Below, piece after piece: positions 22,277-33,178 of a stretch of 64,000 nucleotides of DNA (position 1 is its first letter; each line of letters opens with the position of its first letter). The notes beneath the pieces were generated by a model. That model was not told where the DNA came from and searched no databases. It saw only the letters and a list, made by a program, of their open reading frames with translations. The position numbers and the translations under genes are program-made. The stretch is from NCBI RefSeq assembly GCF_000264905.1, contig NW_006763150.1:248001-312000 (forward strand). Reading direction: 5' to 3'. The stretch comes from Stereum hirsutum FP-91666 SS1. Taxonomy: Eukaryota; Basidiomycota; Agaricomycetes; Russulales; Stereaceae.

Positions 22277-24147
22277 TTATGAAGCGATGAGAACCTGCAA
22301 CAAGCGCAAGAGTCAACGATGCTGATATAAATGTCGAAAACGAATGGTGGACGTACAGCGGAAGGCGTCAACCCTAGATCGCGCAACGTCTTCGAAAAGT
22401 CCGCATGAGAGAACTGTTTTCTGTGAACCAACTGCCAATCAGACCCATGACATTCATATGGATTGTAGTAGATAGACGGAAGACATACCTTGGAAAATGC
22501 TGAGCGAACGATACTGTTTCGACGTCCACTGAAAGAACCTGTCCAGCAAGGAACTCCGCCACTTCTCTCAACGCTACAAAAACAAACCACCATCAGCACT
22601 GAACATATACCAGCTGACTTCCCCAGTAACAGCAGCACAAAAACTGGGGGAGTAAGAACCCGACTCACTGGCATCGCTCGATAAAGTGGTCGTGTACGGC
22701 TGTCCCCCACTCGCCAACCGGATCTGCAACCTCGTTTCCTTGAAATCTTTTCCCGCCGTTGTTGCCGCCGCCCCGCCACCTGGCCTTGCCGCTGCAGCAG
22801 GAGTAGAAGAGGAGGCGGAGGATTCGGGGAGCGATTTGCCTTCGCGAAGGGCCTTTTCGCGGGCTGCTTTTTCCGCGCGTTCCCGTTTGTCGGCTTCGAT
22901 TTGGGCTTTGATGGCCGCGCGGGCTTTGGCGTCTTCGATTTTTTCTGCGAAGGTGTTGAACGTGTGAGGGTCATTTCGTACAAGGCGATATCGAAGATAT
23001 AAGCGATAATAATGAGGCAGGAAAAATGGGACTGAAAATAGAACGTACCACGACGTTTGGCTTCGGCGTCCTTCATAGCTTGTTTGGCTTGAAGGTCTTC
23101 TTTAGCTGCTCCCATATCCTATTCCCAGACCAGACCACAGTAACAGGCCAGTCGTTATCAAAAATAGCCGTAGGATAGAGATGTGATCGAACGGGAAGTA
23201 CTCACTCTCCCAGCCTTTCTTCGGAGAGCCTCATTGGCCTGTTGTTCCTTCGCCTCCTCCTTCGATTTCACCGACCTTTTCTCGGCCATCTTGGACCGGA
23301 GCTCAGCGAGCTTCTGTTTCTTCTCTTCTTCAGTCAGCGGCTTGATCTAAAGTAAGAAGGATCCTATGCTTTAGAGCTGATAGGCGGGTAATACGAGGGG
23401 AATGATGTGAACCTCTTCCGTGGATTCTTCGAACTGGTCGTGACCGCTCTTCTCGGCGTGGTAATTGGCAAGTGAAGTGTTCTTGAAGATCTTTCCACAT
23501 TGCGAGCATTTGATGCTCTAATTAAGTCATCCCAACGCAATAAATAATCCCTTGATCAGCTCCTCGTTCGGACTATATAATAGCTCGCATTCAATGTGAA
23601 CGTACCTTCGCCTCCACATCCGCCGCCGCCGCGACTGCAGCTCCTGCTCCAGTTCCATACACTGCCCTCAGAGCGGCCGCATCTTCCTCGTCGTCTTCAT
23701 CCATCGGTGCATCGCCACCAGTTACTGACGATGGCGCAGCCTGAGCTTGGGCGGAAGGATCGGGGATGGGATCGTCGGAGTGTTCGAGGAGAAAGTCCAT
23801 TGCTGGTTGAAGGCCACTATTCTTTGTCGCTCGGAGAGCCCCTGTGATTTTATGAAGAGTGAGAGTAAGAAATTTGCGATCGTGTTGGTTTTCATGATGC
23901 GAGATTATTGGACGTGGAATAGATGTGGCGCATGCCGGTTCGTAGACGGATGGGTACGCCACAGAAAAGCATGTTGATGCAAAGCAGCTCGCACCGAGTG
24001 CTGGTGACGAACAAAGTCTCCCTCTCTGAGAGCTTTGAGGCATTCCTTGTTCGCCTATCGATAGCTTAGCTGTGAGTCAATGAAGCGCTTACATTCGATC
24101 CGAGCCGGGTCGAATCCCATCGAAACGAGGACGTCTTTGTCTGACAT
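22277..24147 (-). CDS. UBA - C2H2 finger - UBX protein, UBXN1/SAKS1-like (349 aa)
   Basis: Likely Cdc48/p97 cofactor that binds ubiquitin through UBA and p97 through UBX. Exons: 24147-24093, 23841-23606, 23517-23413, 23346-23206, 23118-23049, 22944-22669, 22573-22489, 22420-22357, 22294-22277 (1050 nt). The UBA domain (residues 1-45, SMGFDPARIEWALRAT) is split by a 251-nt first intron. A C2H2 finger follows at about 101-123 (CSQCGKIFKNTSLANYHAEK then SGH). A charged coiled coil spans 130-250, and the UBX domain about 270-349 (ETRLQIRLASGG, VAEFLAG, TLRDLGLTPSAVLIAS). The last exon codes only six residues and ends in the typical UBX terminus. Domain order and length match the SAKS1 family. Confidence 0.92.
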
Positions 24148-24825
24148 GTTTATTCTGTTGTGATAGAGAATCAGTAGTCACCTCATATATAGAGTGCAAA
24201 AGCCATACTAGTTAAGTGGGTGGATATAATCCTGGTGTGTAAAGCTGGAAGATGTTAAGAATGATGATGGTTGATCGTGTGTATGACTTCACGCTCGGTA
24301 CGCGTAAGTAATGGGCTGTAATGGGCTTCGAGATTGGCAGGAAGTTCTCACGGATGTGTGGCGTAGAGCACGAAATATTCTGAGCCGATATTTGCTTATA
24401 TATTTTTTCCTCTTGCCCTTCATGCACATCGTTCGTTCAGCATGTTCTTCGCTCCATGAATGTCTACATAGCCCTCAAAATGCGACATAGTGAAGTATTT
24501 CCAGCCCTTATGGGAATCCTAGGCCGCCGACGACATATCCCCATCGAACTGCGTGTGCTGCTCGGGCGTTTAGAGGTCGTTGCTCTCCCATCCCCGTTTT
24601 CCCAAAAGTCGTAGCGACTCAACCTTGGAAATGCGTGTTATTCGCGTTGCTATGGATGGTATGTGTGATCCATAGCGGACGGACACATATCTCTGTGTGG
24701 TAGCACGTTGATGGCGGCTATTCTGAGCCTTGCACGGTGGGAAGATCATGAACTCATGATGCAGTGAACTACTTATACGTAGTATCAGGACCCCTGACAA
24801 TCACCTATGAGGTTTGATCTCGGTG
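24148..24825. other. Intergenic, nothing recognised
   Basis: Upstream region of the UBX gene. No gene or RNA recognised; it leads into the repeat island at 24826. Confidence 0.45.
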
Positions 24826-24970
24826 CGGGGGTTTGGACGGCGCGTCAGCGCCGAGGTCTGAACCGAAAACGGGGGTTTGGGGGGCGGGTTTTGGCCCGAT
24901 GTATGATCCAAAAGCGGGGGTTTGGGGAGCGTGGTCAGAGGTATGATCCCAGATTCGGGGGTTTGGGAGG
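24826..24970. repeat. Minisatellite cluster 1 (about 41-45 bp period)
   Basis: Four degenerate units, each starting with CGGGGGTTTGG, at 24826, 24870, 24915 and 24956 (spacing 44, 45 and 41). Units share a GTATGATCC-type segment before the G-run. After the G-run, unit 1 has a small hairpin (GGCGC 24839-24843, GCGCC 24848-24852) and unit 2 has CGGG/CCCG (24885-24888, 24895-24898). A minus-strand open frame across it (24805-25089) is a by-product of the period and is not called. Confidence 0.8.
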
Positions 24971-25118
24971 GTCACGGTCAGCAACGAAGGTCCGATTCGG
25001 ACGAAATTCTGACCTTTTCTGCACAGAAACGGGTTCCTCATGACCATCATTATGAGCAGTTCTCCGTGAATTTGGGTCTCAAAACCCAATTCGTGGAGAA
25101 CTTACCCTTTCCTAACCT

Positions 25119-25322
25119 TCACATAACCTCAACTTCCCCTAACCTAGCCCGGACATAACCTCAACATAATCTAACCTATCCCGGTCTCCTCTTGATATCG
25201 ACTGAAACTCCGCTTGTCTTGCGCATAGCGAGGACGGCTCGGTCAAAAGAGTAGACCAGGTTTGGGTAAGGTCAGGCTATGTCCGGGCTAGGTTAGGGTA
25301 AGTTCAAGTTGAGGTTATGTGA
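25119..25322. repeat. Inverted repeat between the minisatellite clusters
   Basis: Left arm segments 25119-25135 and 25137-25157 are exact reverse complements of 25306-25322 and 25278-25298 (17 and 21 bp), separated by 1 nt on the left and 7 nt on the right. The central spacer is about 120 bp. The left arm also contains a 13-bp direct repeat (25121-25133, 25153-25165). This looks like a foldback or MITE-like element; no flanking duplication was identified. Confidence 0.8.
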
Positions 25323-25429
25323 GGGATACTCATAACATTTCGAGGACTTTCAGAAGTGGTTCCACAATGATAGAGGCCCAACTAAATTTATTACGATTTA
25401 TTGCGTATTTTCGATGTATATTCTCGAGG

Positions 25430-25517
25430 CGGGGGTTTGCCCGCCCTCGAGCGAGGTATGATCCCAAAAACGGGGGTTTGGGAGGCGCGAAGCGCCTCCG
25501 AAAATTCGGGGGTTGGG
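25430..25517. repeat. Minisatellite cluster 2 with perfect GAA-loop hairpin
   Basis: Three further units of the same minisatellite in the same orientation, starting at 25430, 25471 and 25507. The middle unit contains a perfect 8-bp stem, GGAGGCGC (25481-25488) and GCGCCTCC (25492-25499), closed by a GAA triloop. It lies 125-210 bp upstream of the FAD monooxygenase 2 start codon. Confidence 0.8.
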
Positions 25518-25640
25518 TGCAGGGGCCGGAACAGACCTCACAGGGGGTTGTCGGGGGTCCTGTAGTATCCTGACTTTTAGCATTGAACCTAACTTATCTT
25601 CCACCTCTACTTATAAGTCTTCGTTGACTGTATTCTCAAC

Positions 25641-27706
25641 ATGCCCGACCATGAAGCCCTTCCGCTACGTACGACAGTTCTTGTAGTCGGGGCAGGCCCC
25701 GTCGGGCTCTCTCATGCAATTGCGTTGCTCGAACAAGGGATCACCGATTTCATCATTGTTGACAAACTTGAAGAGGCACAGAACTCATCTAGAGCATTCG
25801 CAGTGCATGCTGCTACTCTAGAGGTACGCTTTCTTTTCTCCAATCGCCTTGAGAAGTGTTGAGTGCTCATAGAAACCGAACAATTGTTAGGCTCTCGACT
25901 CCATCAATATGGCTCACACCCTCGCCGAACATTGTGCAAAAGCCAAGTCCCTGCACATACTCTCCCAATCCCTGTCACCGCTTATCTCGTTCGATTACTA
26001 TGGCGGACTTAAACAGTACACTGAGTTTCCGTATATGTATATCGTGCCACAAAATGTGTTGGAGGCAGTGTTTACGAGGCGGTTGAAGGAGAAGGGGATC
26101 GAAGTGAGGAGGGGTGAGGGGTGGAAAGCTGTTGGAATGAGGGGATGTGAGGGTGAGAACGGCGAGGTGGGTGATGATGAGGTGGTGGTGATTTTTGATG
26201 GTGGGCAGAAGATTGTGGCGAAATATGTTATTGGCGCGGATGGAGCGAAAAGTATTGTGCGTCACTCTCACCACTCTTTCACCAAGTCACTCTCTTCTGT
26301 GAATAACAACTCACTATCACACCATTTCACAGGTTCGCCAACTTGCATGCATACCGTTCGAGGACCCACATGCATCATCATCATCTACGCCCACATCCAT
26401 GTCTACGACCACTGAACAAATAATCAATGCAGACGTAACGTTCACCTCACCCCTCAATCTGCCTCCACACGATGATCAATCCTCACGGGACTACGAAATG
26501 ACGATCATAATCTCCCCCGGCACATTCGTCCTCCTCGCACCATTCCCCGAACCGACTTTGTCTTCCACACAACTCCAACCTTCCAGCCGAACCGATACCA
26601 GCCATGCTCCCGGAACGAAACCCGCAACCTTCTCCTCTTCCTCTTCACCTTCCCAATCATCTACTCCGCCTCGCACTTACCGCTTAGCAGCCGCCATCCC
26701 TCCCTCTCTCGGTCGTCCACCCGATAACCCCCCACTATCCTACATTCAGGAGATGTTCGACCGTTTCGGACCCCGACTCCCTCCCGTCACTAACTCTCAG
26801 GATGAAAATGGACACGCTCTGGACGGCAGAATAAGAATCGAGAAAGTCTCATGGAGCGTGCGATTCAGGACGACGTCGGCCGTCGCGGATCAGTTCTTCA
26901 CTCGATTTCCTCGTGCAGCGAATCATCATCGACAGGACGCTGGTTCGGTAGATAACAATCATTCGGGAGCTGGACAAAGAGCAGGACCTGGAGCGGTGTT
27001 ATTCTTGATTGGTGACGCGGCGCACGTACATCCACCAGCAGGAGGTCAAGGCATGAACCTCGGCATTCGGGACGCACTGTTTCTCGCGCCCGTACTCGCC
27101 ACTCACATCCGTCAACATCGTTCGTCGTCATTTGCTACGACTAAGACGACAAACGGATCGTCACCCCCCTCGACCGCGGATGGGAAGGTAGACAATTCAC
27201 CAGCGAAGAATGAAACGATAGACGACTTGGCGCTCGAAGCTTACGCCGCTCAACGTCGCGAACGCGCCCTCTTCGTTATCGGACTCGCAAACGGAATGAT
27301 GAATAGTATTGCGAGGGCGGGTGGGAATGCAGTTAGGATGGTGGGCGGATTATTTGCTTGGGTTTGGTCTGTTACGATGGGGAGGTTGGTGATTGGACCG
27401 CCTGCTACTACTTCGACGTTGGCTCCGTCGGTGCCTGAGGAGGGAAGAAGCGAGGAGAGTGGCGGCGTGCACGGTAGTGATGATGGTGCGCGTGGTACCA
27501 GCATTGAAAAAGGTAGGGAGGGAGGTAGTGAAGGGAGAACAACAGCAGGCGGTAATGCTACTGTGAGAGGTGGGCATAGGAATGCAAAAGGATGGTCGTA
27601 TGAGTCGAGCAGGGTCGTGCTCGAATGGGGATTGTGGAGTGTTGGGAGGATTGGATTTGTGAGGCGGTATATTGGATGGAGGTTAGGTGGATTGAACCAT
27701 CGATGA
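25641..27706 (+). CDS. FAD-dependent aromatic monooxygenase, copy 2 (640 aa)
   Basis: Paralog of the 8678-10223 enzyme, same expected chemistry. Exons: 25641-25823, 25891-26256, 26333-27706 (1923 nt). It keeps the FAD motif VGAGPVG near the N-terminus, the GADGAKS motif before intron 2, and GDAAHVHPPAGGQGMNLG near residue 410. Both introns match copy 1 in position and phase. It is about 190 residues longer because of low-complexity insertions: a Ser/Thr/Pro-rich segment in the substrate domain (about 245-290), a Thr/Ser/Asn segment after the GD motif, and a Gly/Ser/Arg-rich segment near the C-terminus (about 545-605), after which the shared hydrophobic/basic tail resumes. It lies just downstream of the repeat island and at the left end of the accessory segment holding the UstYa-like genes. 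Confidence 0.9.
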
Positions 27707-28105
27707 ATGGGACACAGCTGCTTGGTAGGCCGTTAGTGGGGGCGGTTGTTAGGTAAAACGTTGACTCGGGAGTCGTGACGTTCCGGAACAATACCAAAAT
27801 ACGTCTATTTTATCTGGACATCTCCGTCGCTGGGCCTCTGATTAATGGACTATTACTGTGGCTTTCTCGCGCACGTGTACTTACAAGGAGTCTTTGAGGG
27901 TCACACATATATGTAGGAAAGACCGCCCGAGTCTCGAGTCTCGGAGTTACGGTCTCAGTATGGCGATGACGAGTAATGATGTACTTATTTAGAGAACTAT
28001 TGCGGTAAAACACACCACAGACACAGAGGCGAACTTCGGGACAACTACACAACAACTACCCGCCGGTCTGATATTGTTGGATGTACAAGCCTATAATGCA
28101 AGAGT
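27707..28105. other. Intergenic between convergent genes
   Basis: 3' regions of FAD monooxygenase 2 and the membrane protein gene at 28106. Nothing recognised. Confidence 0.5.
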
Positions 28106-29098
28106 TCATAATTCGAACTGATGGAGTGAATTATGAGACTGACCTCTGGCGTTCTGCCGAGGTGCATACACATCTACGTGGCACCTTGTTCCAGCCACAC
28201 ATGTCAGCTCAAACGTTTGGTATGTGGTGGATAGACACGAAAACCCTGGAAGTTGCTGCGTAGCCCCATAGGACAGCGAAAGAACGCCGAGATGTCGTGT
28301 CCGTGGTGGTTTCGAGGACCAGGAGATTTCTCTCCAGCGTAACTTCTTGTTCAGGCTTAATGCCCACACATCCAGTTGGACAGGACTTGTGCTGTCCGTG
28401 CCGTCTTGTTTGAGGATTGGACTTGTGTCTGTCGTCCCTCGATTGGGAACTGTAAATGTGATGCTGCAGTTTTCCATCCCATAGTCCATGACGTGAAACT
28501 GAGCAATAGTAGACGTCTGGCCCATGCAATGTCACGAATGAACGGTAAGTCAGAGCATGACAACGAAATAGTTATCATAGATAGCCCACCGTCTCGTCCA
28601 CGAAGAACCGTTGATCGCTTATAGGAACGAAGCCATGAGCTTCTGGCCATGAAAGGTTGCTCGGAGAGAAGACTTTGTAGGGTTCTGAAGAGGATACTTG
28701 GATGGATGTTCGTGGGAGATTGATGATAGGGCGGTGTTTCGGGGTCGACACGTTCGTGCCCATGTAAATTTTGTCGAAGTTTATATATGTGCTTCGGAAA
28801 GTGTTCTCGGTTCTAGGGTCGTTGAGCGAGGGAAGGTCTGTCAAGACATGAATCGCGATATAGGCGAAGACCATGGCGTCAAAGATGGAGGTCGCAATAA
28901 GGAGTATGACAGCCCAACGTAAAATACGTGTAGACAAGGCTGCTTCCAGGCCTTGTCGGAGAATTCGTTAGTAAACTCGAAACTAGAGACAAGATGACAG
29001 GTGAATTTACCGCAGCATTTCGACGGTTGTGTTTGGGTCGAGCCACGCCGATAATTGTCATCTTTGGGGAGCGAAGTGTAGAAGCCAGAGGCAGTCAT
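28106..29098 (-). CDS. Signal-anchor membrane protein of unknown function (282 aa)
   Basis: Exons: 29098-29011, 28939-28590, 28516-28106 (849 nt). It has a short cytoplasmic N-terminus starting MTASGFYTSLPKDDNY, one hydrophobic segment (about residues 35-58, WAVILLIATSIFDAMVFAYI), then a lumenal or extracellular domain with conserved-looking blocks INFDKIYMG, INLPRTSIQVSSSEPYKV, TIAQFHVMDYGMENCSITF and a Cys-containing C-terminus. The joins follow branch site TTTACTAAC and acceptor GCAG at exon 2, and a GTGGGC donor for exon 3. I believe this kind of protein is common in Agaricomycetes but cannot name its function. The C-terminal ~15 residues are uncertain because a further small intron is possible there. 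The protein is topologically similar to UstYa proteins but lacks their HxxHC motifs. Confidence 0.72.
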
Positions 29099-31133
29099 GC
29101 TGAGAGAGTAGCTTGGGTATTCGGCGGTACCAGGCGATCAGCTTGGCGGACACTGGAAGCGAGACTCGGATAGGTGGACAGCGGCGAGCATAAGGATGGT
29201 GTATGGCTCGGCGGTTTTAGGGGCACGCAGGATCTGCGTTCTTCCTCTGAGAAATGCAATGGCCAGTCAGTAGCGGGAAAATGCCAGATGGTTCCGAACT
29301 GGATCAGACACGAGACGCATCATGCGATATCGATTATGGTGCTTATCTCCAACTGGCGGCTAGTAACATAAGCAGTACACTCTGCACCTATAGAGGAATA
29401 TCGATGTCATTACAAGCAATTCCTACATTCGGGCATATTTGTAGCGATGTGAATTCAAGCTTCCGCCAATCAGGATCCGAGTTCTGGCGGAGGCTCCGAC
29501 GCTACAAATATGCCCTATTTGATGCAGAATGCTAAGCAGTGTTATATTCTGGATTGAGTACCTGCTCGTAGTGACATGTAGATGTGGTGAAGTCGACCGC
29601 ACAGCTCGTTCGGTCGATGTCAGAGATTTTTGGGCATTTCCAGAAGTTTCTTTGATCCAGACGGGGAGACTCCTTCGGTCTGTATTTAGTCAAGATGCCC
29701 GCAATCAGAGATTGGTATATCAAACACAGAGGTCATCATGTCCGCGGATAACAATGTTCCAACCGAATTTCGATGAATATAACACCGAAAGCTCTGTGCT
29801 CGGGTCTCGTTGCGCTCACGGACTATGTCTGAATATCCACAACGTCTCCAATGATGGTCATTCTCTTTACAAAGCCCTGAACTTCTCAACATGCTCGAAG
29901 GCGCAAGCCACATTATCGTAGCAAAGATCCCGTGCCAAGATCCTACTTTGCGCTTCACGGCTCCCAGACGTGCAACCAAACCCTGATATCACGATGCATA
30001 ATATAGAACGGCAACTAGAGCCCAGATAGTCGCGGACAGTCATCCATATGTGTCTGAGACTGCCGTATCTAGGCGAGGACTGTACTAGAATTGAGGAAAG
30101 CCCGCGCAGGCCGATCAATGATTCAATCCATACTCAAGTGAGTGCCCATCGTATCATGTGTGTACGATATTTTCTGTGCGTAACATCACCGTTCAACCGC
30201 AATCAAAAATCCATGAGAATCACCGCATCGTGCCTATGGACAAATCGAGCCGTAGCGCGGTATAATCTCGAAAGACACAGCTGGTAAGGAAATTGTAGTC
30301 CAGACTTTATCCGCTTACATTCAGAGCTGCCATCGCGTCTGGTTATAACAACAACTGATGGACATTCAGCTGGTGTAGAATGAATTCCCCAAAGTTGTGT
30401 TCAGAAAGCTGCGTGCATCTGTGTGCATACCGACACAGTATCGTTGCGTCTGGAAGGGGCGAAGAACACAGATACATTGCTGATACATTGCTAATCCATT
30501 GTCACTCGCGTCACTTCGCTATGACAGTTCTGAATGAATGCAGAACGGCACCTGCACTAAGATTTCTTTCGCAGGTCGCAACGATTTGGAAAGACCTGCG
30601 CACATCAATAAATCACTGACAGCGAAGTGAGTGCGGTGGCCAAGTGAGTGCGGTGGCCGTAAGCCGCATGGTATGTTCAATCCATAATTCTTCAATGCGG
30701 GGGGAGGGGGGGGTTGTGGGGAACTCGGAGTCGACATACCTCAATTTCCTTTTGAGCTGGCCTGTCAGCAAATGCTCTAGACCAACACTTCCCAGCGTTA
30801 CCGAAACCCTACACGAGGAGCAGACAGTACTGATACCTTTACTGGTACGTATTTTCGCACCGGAAAAGGAATCGCAGTAGTTCCATGTTGGCCGTAGTGT
30901 ACCGTGACGGTAGGAGACAGGAAAGGCAATCGTTGAGAAGTCCACACTGTCTAGTTATTATGTAACACTTCACGGGTTCTTCCGCCGGCGTGCATGGCCT
31001 GTTCTTGGTCCAATCTTGAAGCTGAGTACTAGCACTAGTACTCATAAGCAACTCATAAGTGCTAGTCCATTCGACCATTTCACTCATGTACTGGGCCTCA
31101 TTCAGTCGTAATGATACTTGAGTAGTAGACTCC
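29099..31133. other. 2-kb gene-poor region
   Basis: No convincing gene on either strand; several frames of 60-130 codons lack domains, splice support and good starts. It contains the foldback at 29431-29515 and a G-run at about 30700-30720. Confidence 0.45.
29431..29515. repeat. Two-tier hairpin (85 bp)
   Basis: Outer arms 29431-29446 and 29500-29515 are perfect 16-bp reverse complements. Inside them, 29458-29468 and 29485-29495 form an 11-bp inverted repeat with one mismatch. The whole can fold into one long hairpin with a 16-nt terminal loop. No gene overlaps it. Confidence 0.85.
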
Positions 31134-31999
31134 CTAGGACTGAGATTCTAAGAGGCAACGCAATCGGCTGGCAATCAGAGGTACATAGAAAAGATTTCCC
31201 AATGCTACTAGTACTAAGCGGTACCACCAGATTCCCCGGTTCCCTTTGATTCTGAAAAAAAAGAATGCAATGTGTGAGTCTATTTCTACTGCACCCTCCT
31301 TGAACAAAAAAATACCCACATAATTTTTCGTGACTAGCCTGATATTCTTCCCAGCGCCCCTCGTCATCAGCCAACATATCGTACAACGTAATCCAATCTG
31401 TACAGGTATGTTCTACGCCTGTCCTCTCCGTAGTGAAATTGCGCTGGGAAAAATCTCCCGGTTCCAAGGTCAGATCCAAGCGACAAAGCGCTACCTGTCG
31501 AATGTAGTTCAGGCAATGCTGTACGTGCTCCCATCGGGATTTGTGGGCCTTCGCTATCTCGGCTGCAATGGTGTTGATGCAGTGTAACTCGTGCTCCATC
31601 GAGAGACTGAAAGGACGCGAAAGCTTGCCGAGGCGGATGATCCCTCCACCAGGCAACGAAGTAAGGTCCCATTCGGGCCTCCCCATCTGCACGCCAAGAT
31701 CGTAGTGGACTGTCTCTTCCTCCAACATATATACTTGCTTGAAAGAAGCATTGAGACTCATGCTTCTTGGGAAATCATCCTCTATATAGGCTGCAAACGG
31801 TGAGTCTTCTCCTCTACAGAATCTAAGACCGTTACTGACTATAATCCACGGTCTCGTCATAACGACTGGACGGAGTGGTAGACTTGTAGAGATATAGTCG
31901 ATTGAAATGGACAAGGAGGATGATAAGGTACGACGAGATCCCGAGAGATGCGACGGACAGTGCAATTACTCCGCCGTAAGTTAGAGCAGAGCGATGCAT
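31134..31999 (-). CDS. UstYa/DUF3328-like protein with intact HxxHC motifs (250 aa)
   Basis: UstYa-family proteins are membrane-anchored oxidases/cyclases in fungal RiPP and other secondary pathways. Exons: 31999-31840, 31790-31316, 31251-31134 (753 nt). There is one N-terminal hydrophobic segment (about residues 8-30), the block YIEDDFPRSMSL, EEETVHYDLG, a PEW motif, IRLGKLSRPFSLSM, then HELHC (about 120-124) and HVQHC (about 142-146) followed by LNYIRQVALC and a CTDW motif. Both HxxHC motifs are complete. The first intron is only 49 nt. The last exon, joined across a T-rich intron, adds a second hydrophobic stretch (WWYRLVLVALGNLFYVPLIA); this C-terminus is less certain and the protein might instead read into the intron. 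It is divergent from the UstYa-like gene at 32390. Confidence 0.85.
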
Positions 32000-32389
32000 G
32001 GACAGGTATGTGGTTTTGACGTGCAAATGGTGTCTCTTGACTTTTCCCTCGCAGGCCTCCACTCTTGTAGGCTGCTCAGTTTTTCGTGATATCAGATACT
32101 CTGAATCCGAGGATCTTATTTCTGATCTGGCACGCATATGTAATGACCTTCTCTTCGGACCACAACAGCACATGCAGATCAGATTGAAGGATTGTTGATC
32201 AGTCTTGAGGATGCGCCGTAGCCTTCAGCACAGGTCTGGATTGCTGGGTCGATGAAATGCCGGTGCAAATTCAAAGAAGGTGTTCCAGTGAAGAAGTCTA
32301 AATGGTGCTCTTCTTTCGTCTCACTTCGCCTCAGAGTAGACTGACATTGCCTCCACCCGCACGGTCAACAACTCTCGAACTATCGAATC
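32000..32389. promoter_or_regulatory. Shared upstream region of the divergent UstYa-like pair
   Basis: 390 bp separate the two start codons, so the pair probably shares a bidirectional promoter. No canonical TATA box is obvious on either strand. Confidence 0.5.
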
Positions 32390-33178
32390 ATGTCCATACT
32401 TTTCATATTCATGACAACCATCCTGCTTAAAGCTATTCTGCTCGCGTGGTTACGAGCCGCCTTCCATTCGCTTTCTCAGTCGGAGCTGGCGCAAGATACA
32501 TATAGTGAGTTCTTAGCCGATGCTGCTATCAGTGTCCTGTGTCTAATCCATTGATGTTTCGTTCTGGGCATGTTTACGGGTAGGCTACGAAGGGAGTGAC
32601 TTTCCTCGCACATGGTCCATCGACGGAGTCGACCGCGTTTCCATGTTTGTCGAAGATACTACGCACTACCAGCTCGAGAGCAGTGTGGTGGGCGATGGAT
32701 TCGACAGTGACGCAGAGTGGGATCTTCTCGTGCCTGGCGACGGACTGGTGTACCTCGGCGACAACAAACGACCCTTCAGTGTGACGGTCTTTCACCAGCT
32801 GCGCTGCCTCAACATCATTCGAAAGCATCTCGTCTTGGTTGCACGGCACGAGCTTTCCGGACCGCGAGAAGATCGAAGCAGGACATTGACGACTCATTGC
32901 GCCAACTATCTTAGACAGATGGCTCTCTGCCATGCTGATCTAGACCTGGACACGGCTGTGGGTAAACCGGAGGTCTCGGTCATGCCCGATGTATACGAAT
33001 GCCATGACTGGAGCCGATTTTATGAAAAAGTCGAGCGAAACCAGTACCAGTATATGACCTGGTCTTCTGCGTCTAGCAAGGGTGAGTTTCACTGGGCTGA
33101 AATTTTGTTTGATCGTTGCATTCTCACGATCCTTACCTTTTAGGAAAGAATTCAACTACGGACGGTCTTACTGACTAG
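32390..33178 (+). CDS. UstYa/DUF3328-like protein with degenerate motifs (215 aa)
   Basis: Exons: 32390-32504, 32584-33081, 33144-33178 (648 nt). It has an N-terminal hydrophobic segment (about residues 3-20), then the family order YEGSDFPRTW, EDTTHYQLE, AEWDLLVPGDGLVYLG, KRPFSVTVFHQLRC (HQLRC at about 109-113), a THC-ANYLRQMALC block (about 142-152) and ECHDW. Compared with its divergent neighbour, the first motif is HQLRC (second His replaced by Arg) and the second is LTTHC (first His replaced by Leu), so neither HxxHC is complete. The frame is open and the splice sites are canonical, so the gene is not an obvious pseudogene. It might be an accessory partner of the intact copy, or changed in activity. 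The last exon codes only 11 residues and its C-terminus is polar. Confidence 0.85.

Noticed and set aside
24805..25089. Minus-strand frame with Pro-rich 14-15-residue repeats
   Set aside because: Produced by the minisatellite period; no signal peptide, domain or promoter. Treated as repeat DNA.
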